Part shown: one piece after another, positions 1 to 6,928 of the stretch | How the letters are laid out: every line of letters begins with the position of its first letter | Numbering within the stretch: position 1 is the first letter of the stretch | DNA from: Desulfobulbaceae bacterium | GTDB taxonomy: Bacteria; Desulfobacterota; Desulfobulbia; Desulfobulbales; SURF-16 | NCBI GenBank assembly: GCA_020444175.1 | Contig: JAHLLM010000052.1 | Span: forward strand, 1 to 36,103 | Reading direction: 5' to 3' | DNA: 36,103 nucleotides | Notes under the pieces: generated by a model | Seen by the model: only the letters and a program-made list of their open reading frames with translations | What the model was told of the DNA's origin: nothing | Databases searched by the model: none | Made by a program: the position numbers and the translations under genes

Positions 1-735
1 GCTTTTTCCTGTCATTATTTCGTTGCACGCAAGTGTCGAGGTCAGGAGTTCTGAGGTTGCACTTTGTAAGAATATTGAAAGTTGGCCAAATATTTTTTGT
101 ATCAAGGATGAAGCCTTGTAGCACATCCAAAAACCAAAGGGTAAACCAACAAGCCAGACAATAATGTCATAAATGGTATGCCTGTGAAGCCAAGCAAATG
201 AAGAATGATGATTTTCAATTATTTTATTAAATTCGTTAAATACACCATTTACCCATGTAATATCATTTCCCTTCACTGTTATATTGCTCTGGTTAGGTGT
301 TTCATGGGAGGGTTGAAGAGAAAAATTCAATACTTCAGGTTTGTTGAAGTCTATGAATAAAATAATGGAATTTCTTACTGACCAGTTATGGACAGCCTTA
401 AGTGGGAGGGAGCTATCAACAAAGACCGAGAGAATGTCATCAGGGAAATTTGGTGAATTAAAGACGTCTTCGATGGAACCATTTAATTTGCGACCGTCTT
501 TCCCGGCTACAGTTATATAAAACTTGAAACCTTCCTTTAAGGTTTTTTTGTTTTGTTCATACTGTTCATCGCTTTGATCATGTTTTTGAAAATGACTGAT
601 TTCTATATCGCCTGCAGAAAAGCTTCTTTCCTGCAACACCTCAAGCATATTTCTAAGGACTTCCTTGTCGACTGAAAGTGACCTGATTCTCTTACTTAAA
701 TCACTTTGGAGAGAAGCCCCTTTTTTTTGTTCCAT
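1..735 (-). CDS. Partial hypothetical cassette protein with a C-terminal membrane segment
   Basis: An open frame starts at ATG 735-733 and runs off the left edge without a stop, giving at least 245 codons. AAGGAG sits six bases before the start. The protein begins MEQKKGASLQ and is soluble and charged for about 190 residues. It then has one hydrophobic stretch (about residues 188-207, containing IVWLVGLPFGFWM) that should span the membrane. I recognise no family. It lies directly behind the attC-like site at 751-840 and shares the orientation of the other cassette genes, as expected for a cassette ORF. From about residue 228 it overlaps the 48-bp inverted repeat, so the gene may be truncated by that element and its native C-terminus may be missing. 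Confidence 0.6.
   Translation of the reverse strand, partial: MEQKKGASLQSDLSKRIRSLSVDKEVLRNMLEVLQERSFSAGDIEISHFQKHDQSDEQYEQNKKTLKEGFKFYITVAGKDGRKLNGSIEDVFNSPNFPDDILSVFVDSSLPLKAVHNWSVRNSIILFIDFNKPEVLNFSLQPSHETPNQSNITVKGNDITWVNGVFNEFNKIIENHHSSFAWLHRHTIYDIIVWLVGLPFGFWMCYKASSLIQKIFGQLSIFLQSATSELLTSTLACNEIMTGKS
7..54. repeat. 48-bp inverted repeat, left copy
   Basis: These 48 bases are the exact reverse complement of 36056-36103, and the identity stops abruptly at position 54/55. A perfect inverted repeat at both edges of a contig suggests that each end runs into a copy of the same dispersed element (for example an IS end), or that the assembly was broken or folded there. The left copy overlaps the 3' part of the open reading frame at 1-735, so that protein's last visible residues may come from the repeat. 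Confidence 0.8.
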
Positions 736-750
736 TATGCTCCTTTGTCA

Positions 751-840
751 ATCGAACGATAGAAATCAGGCGCGGGCCAAAAGCCTTGCCGCGTCAGCGC
801 CCCCGCGCCCCTTCCCGTCGCCTGAATTGACTTGATATGC
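751..840 (-). repeat. attC-like integron recombination site (site B)
   Basis: This is a 90-bp imperfect palindrome between two leftward cassette genes. Read on the minus strand it starts with GCATATC (R''-like), has arms AATTCAGGCG and CGCCTGATTT, and ends with GTTCGAT, a degenerate GTTRRRY core. It is nearly identical to the site at 4274-4362 and shares central sequence with 2355-2445. Its place just after a stop codon and just before the next start fits an attC. Several core positions are off consensus. Confidence 0.72.
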
Positions 841-847
841 TATCATA

Positions 848-1846
848 TTAACTGGTTGGGCGACTGAGTTCAGTACCCAAGAATTCATAATTATCAACAT
901 AGCTTTCTATAAGTTTTTGACCTCTATTTAATTCTTGTTGCACGAATACCTTTGACTGCTTTGGATGAAGTATGTCTTCTTTTGCAATATTAGGTGCCCG
1001 AAATCTTTCGTTTCCGAAAACTTCTTTACGACGCACAGGATCAAAAGTGTAATCAAGGTCAGCCCATTCAAGTTGACTTGCGTGTTTGCCAGAAAGCAGG
1101 ACGGTAAAACGATATATGCCAAAAAGAGAGACATAGCCCACAACAACTTTTCTCTGTCTATTCAGTGCAATGTGAATTTTGTGTAATGGCCGTATATAAT
1201 CGGACATGAATCGAGTATGAATGAAATTTGCGCAGGCAAGATCTGGCCCGCTGCCATCTTTAAAATATTCCCTCACCTCATCAAAAGCAGACTCAAAAAC
1301 TACTTCCTTGGGAACTTTTATACAAAATAAGCTGTAAGCGATTTTTGCGACAGCCCTTCTTATTAATGTGTTATCGATCGTTATCTCATATTTTGTATCT
1401 GTTGGACCAGGATGAACCTCCTGAAAGGTTTTTATATCTCTCTGTACTTGATAACGTCGTTGAATATCTTTGATTCTTTTTTCTAATTCCTTTTTTGAAC
1501 GGGCGGTAATATTAGCAGATTTGAGTGTTTTACTGTCTGGTTCGATTTCAATTTCTACAATTGGATCTTTCCGTGTAAATCCTTCTCCATCAAAAACAAG
1601 GTTAATTTTTTTGTCTATGTCCTCAACTTCAAAAGGTTGTAATTTTCCACGTTCTCTTTTTATTTTCAGGATGGTAGCGATATTACCAAACTGGTTTGCA
1701 ATTTCGGCATCAATATCTTTACCAAAATTTTCATTACATATTTTACAATACAATTTCGCTTTAAGCCTGCCTCCCAAAGCTTGTGGGATAACATGCTCAT
1801 CTGTGAGTACGTTGGATTCCTTGCATGCAAAGCAATGAGTGCTCAT
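848..1846 (-). CDS. HNH endonuclease-like protein (HNH_5 type)
   Basis: This 332-residue protein has an N-terminal treble-clef HNH motif. C5xxC8 and C34xxC37 form a likely zinc site, D16-E17-H18 with P21 supplies the catalytic His region, and LGG (24-26) and CxxCN with N38/N40 complete the HNH_5-like signature. The remaining ~280 residues are charged and not recognised; they may bind DNA or a partner. HNH_5 proteins cut or nick nucleic acid and occur in mobile and defence-related genes, but substrate and role cannot be read here. The start is ATG 1846 with no good Shine-Dalgarno sequence, so translation may be weak or coupled. It is a cassette gene, with the attC-like site at 751-840 downstream and a possible attC at 1848-1904 just upstream. 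Confidence 0.75.
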   Translation of the reverse strand: MSTHCFACKESNVLTDEHVIPQALGGRLKAKLYCKICNENFGKDIDAEIANQFGNIATILKIKRERGKLQPFEVEDIDKKINLVFDGEGFTRKDPIVEIEIEPDSKTLKSANITARSKKELEKRIKDIQRRYQVQRDIKTFQEVHPGPTDTKYEITIDNTLIRRAVAKIAYSLFCIKVPKEVVFESAFDEVREYFKDGSGPDLACANFIHTRFMSDYIRPLHKIHIALNRQRKVVVGYVSLFGIYRFTVLLSGKHASQLEWADLDYTFDPVRRKEVFGNERFRAPNIAKEDILHPKQSKVFVQQELNRGQKLIESYVDNYEFLGTELSRPTS

Positions 1847-1847
1847 T

Positions 1848-1904
1848 TTTTACCAAAGCATCCGTTGCAAATGGAGTCCAGCAAAATTTGCATACGTGTT
1901 AATT
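1848..1904 (-). repeat. Possible short (57-bp) degenerate attC site
   Basis: On the minus strand this begins AATTAAC (RYYYAAC-like) and ends GGTAAAA, one base from the GTTAAAA core of the 2355-2445 site. Inside are complementary arms TGCAAAT and ATTTGCA, separated by 13 bases. Length, position between two same-strand genes and arm layout fit a minimal attC. The core has a mismatch at the recombination dinucleotide, so the site may be dead or the match fortuitous. Confidence 0.4.
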
Positions 1905-1919
1905 GCCTTACTCCAATTG

Positions 1920-2324
1920 CTATAATGGCAATGGATCATCGTCATGAATAGTGAAAGCTGGATGGTCAACAATTATTTCCACCGATCGTTCGATCGATGA
2001 CAATGTATCATGCAAGTCCTTTAGGTCCATTAGGCTGACCTCGATGTTTTCTAAGGTTTTGATGAATTTATTTAGTTCATATTTTTCCAAGTTCTCGTGC
2101 TGGAATTTAATATCACTAACTGTTTGCTGGATGCTTTCGGTGCTCTCTGTGAGATTTATCGTTCTATCTGCGAGAAGTTGTAATGCTTGTTTGCTATCGT
2201 ATAAGTGCCCATGGATTGACTCAGAATATTTTTGGAAGTCACTTAAATAATTGCTGCAGGTAAGCAGTATAATAATCAACACAAACAGGATGATTCCTAA
2301 CAATATTACTGCAGTCAGGGCCAT
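1920..2324 (-). CDS. Small membrane-anchored coiled-coil protein
   Basis: This 134-residue protein has an N-terminal membrane helix (about residues 4-23, very rich in Ile and Leu). A long polar helical region follows, with heptad-like spacing of Leu and Ile (about 30-120), consistent with a coiled coil. The tail is acidic (HDDDPLPL). GGAGG five bases before ATG 2324 supports the start. I recognise no family; the layout resembles small DUF948-like or methyl-accepting-like anchors only in shape. It is a cassette gene immediately behind the attC-like site at 2355-2445. Confidence 0.65.
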   Translation of the reverse strand: MALTAVILLGIILFVLIIILLTCSNYLSDFQKYSESIHGHLYDSKQALQLLADRTINLTESTESIQQTVSDIKFQHENLEKYELNKFIKTLENIEVSLMDLKDLHDTLSSIERSVEIIVDHPAFTIHDDDPLPL

Positions 2325-2354
2325 AGTATCCTCCAGATTTTAGTATCCTTCATT

Positions 2355-2445
2355 TTTTAACGCCATGTATCAGCAGTGGCGCCAATGAGCTTGTCGCTTC
2401 AGCGCCGCCACGCTTCTCGCCATCTGCTGAATACAATTGTTATAC
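2355..2445 (-). repeat. attC-like integron recombination site (site C)
   Basis: This is a 91-bp imperfect palindrome between the peptidase stop and the next cassette gene. On the minus strand it opens with GTATAAC and closes with GTTAAAA, close to the RYYYAAC and GTTRRRY ends of attC sites. The arms are TATTCAGCAGATGGCG and CGCCACTGCTGATA. The central part (plus strand CTTGTCGCTTCAGCGCC) aligns with CTTGCCGCGTCAGCGCC in the other two long sites, so the three are one family. Confidence 0.75.
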
Positions 2446-2454
2446 AATTTTCTT

Positions 2455-4212
2455 TTAATTCAAGAGGTTATCCTTTAACTGACCAAGCAACTTTTCTTCT
2501 TCTTGGCTAATTTCTTGGTTTGAACCTGCTATTTCTTTTAAGTAGTCATAAATTGCTTTTTTAGCTTCCACTGGCATTTCAGCTAAAGCTTCAACTAGGT
2601 CTTCAATTGGAGGGATGCTTTCAGGATAATGGCAATATTCTCGAAAATCTATCCTGTCAAATTTATCACTAAGAGTTGCTCCGATAGCCTCTGCTTGGTC
2701 AATTTCTTCCTGCTCGACTTTTCCATCTGCCAATACCATGTGCGCCCCCAAAGCCGCTAATATCATAGCGCCATAGTTGATTTCAGATTCATCTGGCACT
2801 TGCACCCCGAGAGCGACATAATATTGCTGTTGCAAGGTTGATAGTTTTTCTTCAAGCGCAGGGTAATCTTGAATAATATCAATGGCGGCTTTTTGGGGCA
2901 TTGTAAGCAAAGAATTGTCAATTGATTCCATCTGAACCCCCAATTGTTGGATTCTTGTTCCAGTAGGAGGATGAGAATCTGTAGGATGCGATATTGTTTC
3001 TTGAGTGATACTTTTTAACACCTCTGGCAATGCTTCTTGATTAACGTCGTATTTGACTGAGCTGGAAAACAATTTTGATATATTTCGAGTCATTTTCCTT
3101 TGCTCTAATCGAGCTATTACCGATTTTTGTAAGTTATTCCAAAAATGAGCATACAAGCTGATTTTTAACAGAGATGTTGCAAGTGCCTCGGGTGCTGCGA
3201 CTTCAGATGAAGCTTTATCTGCCTCAAATTCTCGTTCTCTACTGATGGCGCTCACATTACGATGAAAAACATCTATCATGTAAGACAGAAGGACGAACGC
3301 AGGTATTTTTGCGATACCTGAAGAATTATCGTTTGATTCTTCAACTTCCATTGCGCTCACTGCGTGAATTAAGCCAGAATAGACAGGTGAAAATTTACGC
3401 GAATAAATTGTGTCTTTTCCTCTAAAATGACCAAGCTCATGCCCAATAACAGCTTTAATTTCCTCCATAGAAAGTATTCTTGCGAGTGGTAAGGATATAT
3501 AAAGAGTCTCTCCTGATAACATTTTGTCGTCACCAATAACTTTCACATCAGCACTTGTTACATAAAAATTAGGCTCCAGTCCTACCACAATATTATCTGG
3601 AGATGTCGCATTAAGTTTGTTGGCAATTTCTTTGACAAAATCATAGGTTGCTTTGTTTTCACTTTGTGAAAGCGTTGTTCCTACTACAGAATGGGGTTGT
3701 TTGGTGCCGAGTTTAAAAGAAGATTGGATTAAGCTGAAAGCCCCCACTAATGCACCTAGGCCGATACCCCCGATAAGAAAAAAATGAACACGCTGAATGG
3801 CGGTTGATTCGGCTAAATAGGCACCGTAGGTTAAAATAATACCCTGAATTAACACAAGAGCCGACAAAACTAGCAGACTGCAGAAGATGAGAGGGGGAAA
3901 TATAACGGCAATTCTGGTTCTACTTTTTCCTGCAACAAGAGCGAAAAAAACAAATGATAGAAGAAGTAAAAGTGCTATAATACCGCTTAATATTGACCCC
4001 TTTTGCATCCACAAAATCGGACTGACTTCATCGCATACAGATTGCAAGGAAGGTAGTTGAGAAAGTACTTCGGGGGTACATATTTTGCTTATTGTGAAAT
4101 CGGCATTCTGTTTGGCAATTTCAGCATTCAAATCGTACAGCACCCATTTTGAAACGCCGAACCCAAAAATCGGTATCACTATCATTAATATGAGTGCTTT
4201 TAGAAATTGCAT
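2455..4212 (-). CDS. Membrane M48-family metallopeptidase fused to a TerB-like domain
   Basis: This 585-residue protein has four or so N-terminal membrane helices (about 5-25, 73-93, 102-125, 143-162). The zinc protease core follows: HELGH at 258-262, with a third-ligand motif ExxxD at 328-332 in REREFEADKAS. This is the HtpX/Ste24-type M48 signature, so an active membrane protease is likely. Residues about 470-580 (MILAALGAHMVLADGKVEQEEI and on) look like a TerB/DUF533 helical domain with its acidic ADGKV..EE motif. M48-TerB fusions are uncommon, and TerB often marks membrane stress functions. AAGGAG precedes ATG 4212. Attc-like sites flank the gene (2355-2445 and 4274-4362), making it a single-gene cassette of unusual length. 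Confidence 0.85.
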   Translation of the reverse strand: MQFLKALILMIVIPIFGFGVSKWVLYDLNAEIAKQNADFTISKICTPEVLSQLPSLQSVCDEVSPILWMQKGSILSGIIALLLLLSFVFFALVAGKSRTRIAVIFPPLIFCSLLVLSALVLIQGIILTYGAYLAESTAIQRVHFFLIGGIGLGALVGAFSLIQSSFKLGTKQPHSVVGTTLSQSENKATYDFVKEIANKLNATSPDNIVVGLEPNFYVTSADVKVIGDDKMLSGETLYISLPLARILSMEEIKAVIGHELGHFRGKDTIYSRKFSPVYSGLIHAVSAMEVEESNDNSSGIAKIPAFVLLSYMIDVFHRNVSAISREREFEADKASSEVAAPEALATSLLKISLYAHFWNNLQKSVIARLEQRKMTRNISKLFSSSVKYDVNQEALPEVLKSITQETISHPTDSHPPTGTRIQQLGVQMESIDNSLLTMPQKAAIDIIQDYPALEEKLSTLQQQYYVALGVQVPDESEINYGAMILAALGAHMVLADGKVEQEEIDQAEAIGATLSDKFDRIDFREYCHYPESIPPIEDLVEALAEMPVEAKKAIYDYLKEIAGSNQEISQEEEKLLGQLKDNLLN

Positions 4213-4273
4213 TTCGAGCTCCTTATTTTCTGGTGGCGCTTTCTATATCATGGGAACGGTTGATATCTTTTTT

Positions 4274-4362
4274 GTATAACGTCTGAAATCAGGCGCGGGC
4301 CAGAAGACTTGCCGCGTCAGCGCCCCGCGCCCCTTCCCGTCGCCTGAATTGATTTGATATGT
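4274..4362 (-). repeat. attC-like integron recombination site (site A)
   Basis: This is an 89-bp imperfect palindrome between the cytochrome gene and the peptidase gene. On the minus strand it begins ACATATC, carries arms AATTCAGGCG and CGCCTGATTT with a GC-rich centre, and ends with GTTATAC preceded by C. It differs from 751-840 at only a handful of positions. Both sit just after a cassette stop codon. Confidence 0.75.
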
Positions 4363-4369
4363 GGCTGTT

Positions 4370-4894
4370 CTATTTTGGTATCTTTACAAAATCATCGTCA
4401 TAATTACCTTGCTCCGCAGTCGGATGACAGGCAGTACAATTGGAACGGGAACCGATTGATTGTCTGCTGAAAATATTTGAATTTAATTCATCGTGTTTTT
4501 CTTGGATATAAGGTGTTTCAGATATACGTAAAGGAGTTTGCCCTCTGAGACTTTTCAAGATCTTTCTTGCTCTTTTGGCAGAAGAATGTTCGGCAGCATT
4601 TGCTCGAAGGTACTCACTGATAATACTTTTTTGTTCCTGGTTTAATGAAACCTCCTCACCGAAATGATTGGGCAAGTCTGAAAGAATTTTTTCCCAAGAG
4701 CCGGAAGGCAGCAAGCCCGGTTGATAAGCGAAATGGCAGGCCCCGCATTCCTGTTTGAATGCGACATTATTTACAGGTGCGAGATATTTGCTCTTCCTCT
4801 TCTTATGGTCATCGTCGTGATCAGCGATAGCTAAATGGAAAAAAGAAGTTAACAAAAAACATGTTATCAACATGATAAATATTTTTCGTCTCAT
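4370..4894 (-). CDS. Secreted diheme cytochrome c (DHC family)
   Basis: This 174-residue protein has a signal peptide (residues 1-24, cleavage near IADHDDD) and exports to the periplasm. A His/Asp-rich patch follows, then CGACH (about 50-54) in the context QECGACHFAYQPGLLPSGSW, which is characteristic of the dihaem cytochrome c (DHC) family. A second site, CTACH (about 153-157), lies near the C-terminus. DHC proteins shuttle electrons, often with a cytochrome b561. No cytochrome b is encoded nearby, so the partner is unknown. AGGAGG before ATG 4894 is strong. The gene starts 11 bases after the upstream gene's stop, so the two are probably cotranscribed, and the attC-like site at 4274-4362 lies just downstream. 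Confidence 0.88.
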   Translation of the reverse strand: MRRKIFIMLITCFLLTSFFHLAIADHDDDHKKRKSKYLAPVNNVAFKQECGACHFAYQPGLLPSGSWEKILSDLPNHFGEEVSLNQEQKSIISEYLRANAAEHSSAKRARKILKSLRGQTPLRISETPYIQEKHDELNSNIFSRQSIGSRSNCTACHPTAEQGNYDDDFVKIPK

Positions 4895-4905
4895 GAGAAA
4901 TCCTC

Positions 4906-5826
4906 CTATTCTTTATGATTTGAGCGAAAACGCTTTAATATCCTAATGGATACGGAAACACATTTCCCAGAGAGGAACACAGAAAATCGAAAAGCGGTTA
5001 TAACCCCAGCGATAAATAATGGAGTTAAACGCTTCCAGACATCCCACTCAACAATTCGATGCCATGTCGTTTTAAACCACTCCGTTCCTGATGCTGTATA
5101 TTCATGAAATTTTTCTCTTGAATACTGTTGGTTTTGGGGCAATGGCATTACGTTTGCCATACTGATTTTCTGGCCCTCGGGCGCCCAAACAGCAGCAAAC
5201 CGTCTTTGACGCTCTGGTTCCCCGCATTTCACGAGAGAGCCATAATGACCCCATGCAAAAGTTCTATCCCATTGCCCAAGTAATTTCTGACCTGCAAGAA
5301 ATTCCCTCCGACTTTCGCCATCTCCAGATTCGTCTTCTTTAGGCCCTACAAAAAGAACTCCGGATTCAATAACACATCTTCCGCTAATTATTTTGTTTAG
5401 CTCGCCGATGGTTTGCCAGGAAATGATGTTGTTTTTGTCAACATTGATTCTATAACGTCCGAGCCGGAAGGCGCCCGGTCTTATCTTTTTGGCAGAATCT
5501 TCAAAGTTTTTGGGGATATATGGATTTTCTATCAAGTCAGGCACAACGCTCTGCTCAGTACCAACTTTTCGAATACTGGAAGCAAGACAATAATAGGCGG
5601 TTTTGCCCCATATGGGGAATTTCATTAATTGTTCATAGAACTCCAATTTCAAAAAACCTGCCTCTTCATGCTCTTGCGGCCCGATCACAAGAATATTGCC
5701 TATGATTAAACATCTTCCGCTGAGTTCGACGCCAAGAGCAACCTGTGATATCCAAGTAAACAAAATGCCACCATGCTCTGTAATGATATATTCGCCCAGC
5801 CTGTATTTGGTGCCATTTGTCGTCAT
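4906..5826 (-). CDS. Unknown protein with a duplicated ~60-80-residue domain and C-terminal membrane helix
   Basis: This 306-residue protein contains an internal duplication. Unit 1 (residues 8-63) reads YRLGEY...W25...SGRC39...IGP50; unit 2 (120-166 and beyond) reads FRLGRY...W137...SGRC151...VGP162. The W-to-C spacing is the same (14) in both, and WG motifs follow in each. A hydrophobic helix near residues 270-290 (PLFIAGVITAFRFSVFLSG) suggests a membrane tail, followed by a basic end. I recognise no family. It is the first gene after the integrase remnant and is probably cotranscribed with the diheme cytochrome c 11 bases downstream. The conserved SGRC Cys could bind a cofactor, but that is speculation. 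The start is ATG 5826, with no clear ribosome site. Confidence 0.7.
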   Translation of the reverse strand: MTTNGTKYRLGEYIITEHGGILFTWISQVALGVELSGRCLIIGNILVIGPQEHEEAGFLKLEFYEQLMKFPIWGKTAYYCLASSIRKVGTEQSVVPDLIENPYIPKNFEDSAKKIRPGAFRLGRYRINVDKNNIISWQTIGELNKIISGRCVIESGVLFVGPKEDESGDGESRREFLAGQKLLGQWDRTFAWGHYGSLVKCGEPERQRRFAAVWAPEGQKISMANVMPLPQNQQYSREKFHEYTASGTEWFKTTWHRIVEWDVWKRLTPLFIAGVITAFRFSVFLSGKCVSVSIRILKRFRSNHKE

Positions 5827-6022
5827 ACGAAATTCTGAATGATTTTTTTCTACATATCAGTGTTAATAAGTGGAAACTTTCCATGATATTGACCGTAATA
5901 TATTAGGGTATTTTCCATATATTTTGATATACAGCCTGTAAAGTGGAAAATATTTTCCACATATTCCAGACTACTGCTTTTTTATTTATATTTTCCACTT
6001 ATTCTGGTATTGAGGCCACAAC
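5827..6022. promoter_or_regulatory. Divergent intI/cassette control region with repeated TTTTCCAC half-sites (attI-position)
   Basis: This AT-rich spacer separates the leftward array from the rightward integrase remnant, where attI and the cassette promoter sit in other integrons. It holds a near palindrome GTGGAAACTTTCCAT (5870-5884), ATTTTCCATAT (5910-5920), a perfect 18-bp palindrome GTGGAAAATATTTTCCAC (5943-5960) and ATTTTCCAC (5990-5998). The last two continue as direct repeats (ACATATTCC, TTATTCTGG). A repressor or recombinase binding array is likely. No canonical attI core (GTTRRRY) or LexA box is evident. Confidence 0.5.
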
Positions 6023-6230
6023 ATGGAAAACAAGCCCAAATTTACACCAAATCCAAAGCTCAAGCTCATGGACCAGGTGCGCGAAGTTTTGCGATACCAT
6101 CACTATGCGTACCGCACTGAACAAACTTACGCTCAGTGGATACTGCGTTTTATCCACTTCTTTGGCGGCAAGACCCATCCTCGGGATCTTAGCGCCAAGG
6201 ATATTGAACGTTTTCTTTCCGATCTGGATT
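6023..6230 (+). pseudogene. Truncated integron-type tyrosine recombinase (IntI N-terminal fragment)
   Basis: The first ~69 codons encode the SAM-like core-binding domain of integron integrases: KLMDQVREVLRYHHYAYRTEQTYAQW and IHFFGGKTHPRDLSAKDIERFLSDL closely follow the IntI pattern (D-V-R..H.S.RTE..Y..WI..FI.F...HP..M...E...FL..L). Full IntI proteins are about 320-340 residues with a C-terminal R-H-R-Y catalytic domain. Here similarity stops at about 6230 and the frame runs into unrelated sequence ending at 6343. The catalytic half is absent from the window, so the protein cannot recombine. Its divergent orientation relative to the cassettes is the classic intI layout. Confidence 0.8.
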
Positions 6231-6413
6231 GTATGAAACTCATTGTTTGTGAGTTCTCCAGAGCAACTCTGGACAAAATCAAATGCAACCGCATCAATTC
6301 TCCCCGCTCCAGAGCCACTTCAGCCTTCAGGCGCTCATCGTAGAAATGATCGTCTTTGAGCTTGAGATCCTTATCTACATCTAGCTCAGCATTTAGCACT
6401 TGATTCATTATAG
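6231..6413 (-). other. Short foreign segment with an open minus-strand frame inside the recombinase remains
   Basis: Between the two recombinase fragments lies ~180 bp that fits neither. On the minus strand an ATG at 6408 opens a frame of ~59 residues, starting MNQVLNAELDVDKDLKLKDD, highly charged and helical-looking. It continues into the antisense of the integrase, so it has no proper end of its own. I do not recognise it. It could be the start of a gene brought in by the rearrangement that broke the integrase. Confidence 0.3.
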
Positions 6414-6788
6414 TTACATTACTCTTGCTGTTATTCCGTGAAATGGGTGAGATATTATCTTGATTTTTGCCATAAGTATCACTTCAAACAAGGGACAGAT
6501 GTGAACTTGTCCGCCTTTCTGAAAAAGCGCGACCAAAAGAAACAACCATTGCACTTGCAAAAACAGGCAGAACAGGCTGTTCAGTTGTTATTTCCGTGTA
6601 CTCAATCCTCAGAACTGCAACATGATTTCAACTGTAAAGACAACAAGTTCCAAGTCAGTACTATTTCACCTAACACAAAAAGCGACAACCTTCAAGCAAA
6701 CAAAGTGTTAGAGAGTACATCCCGGCAAACTGAAGCACATCCGGCTGGGGAAAAAACAATCAAGATGTATGAATATTTGACATCTTGA
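6414..6788 (+). pseudogene. N-terminal fragment of a second integron-like tyrosine recombinase
   Basis: From about 6414 the frame reads ...YSVKWVRYYLDFCHKYHF and then LSAFLKKRDQKKQPLHLQKQAEQAVQLLF. This resembles the N-terminal extra domain of the long (~450-residue) recombinases common in deltaproteobacteria. A linker-like Ser/Thr/Asn-rich stretch follows and then a stop at 6786-6788. The upstream end begins right after an in-frame stop at 6411, and the expected core-binding and catalytic domains are missing downstream. A GTG at 6438 could start a 116-residue peptide, but this is most simply a relic of a second recombinase, different from the one at 6023. Confidence 0.6.
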
Positions 6789-6928
6789 TGGGGACGGGGT
6801 GAGGGAAGATAGCGACCGGTCCGACAAATCGTGTTGCTCATCTTGAAAATTGAGGTGGTGGCGAAAGGTTGGTTACTCCGACGTGGTCACCAGCGCGCTC
6901 TGGCAAGATTTATTCCCATATGAGCAAA

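Noticed and set aside
751-4362. The spaced palindromes as a CRISPR array
   Set aside because: Repeats are ~90 bp, imperfectly palindromic and separated by whole genes rather than short spacers; no cas gene is present.
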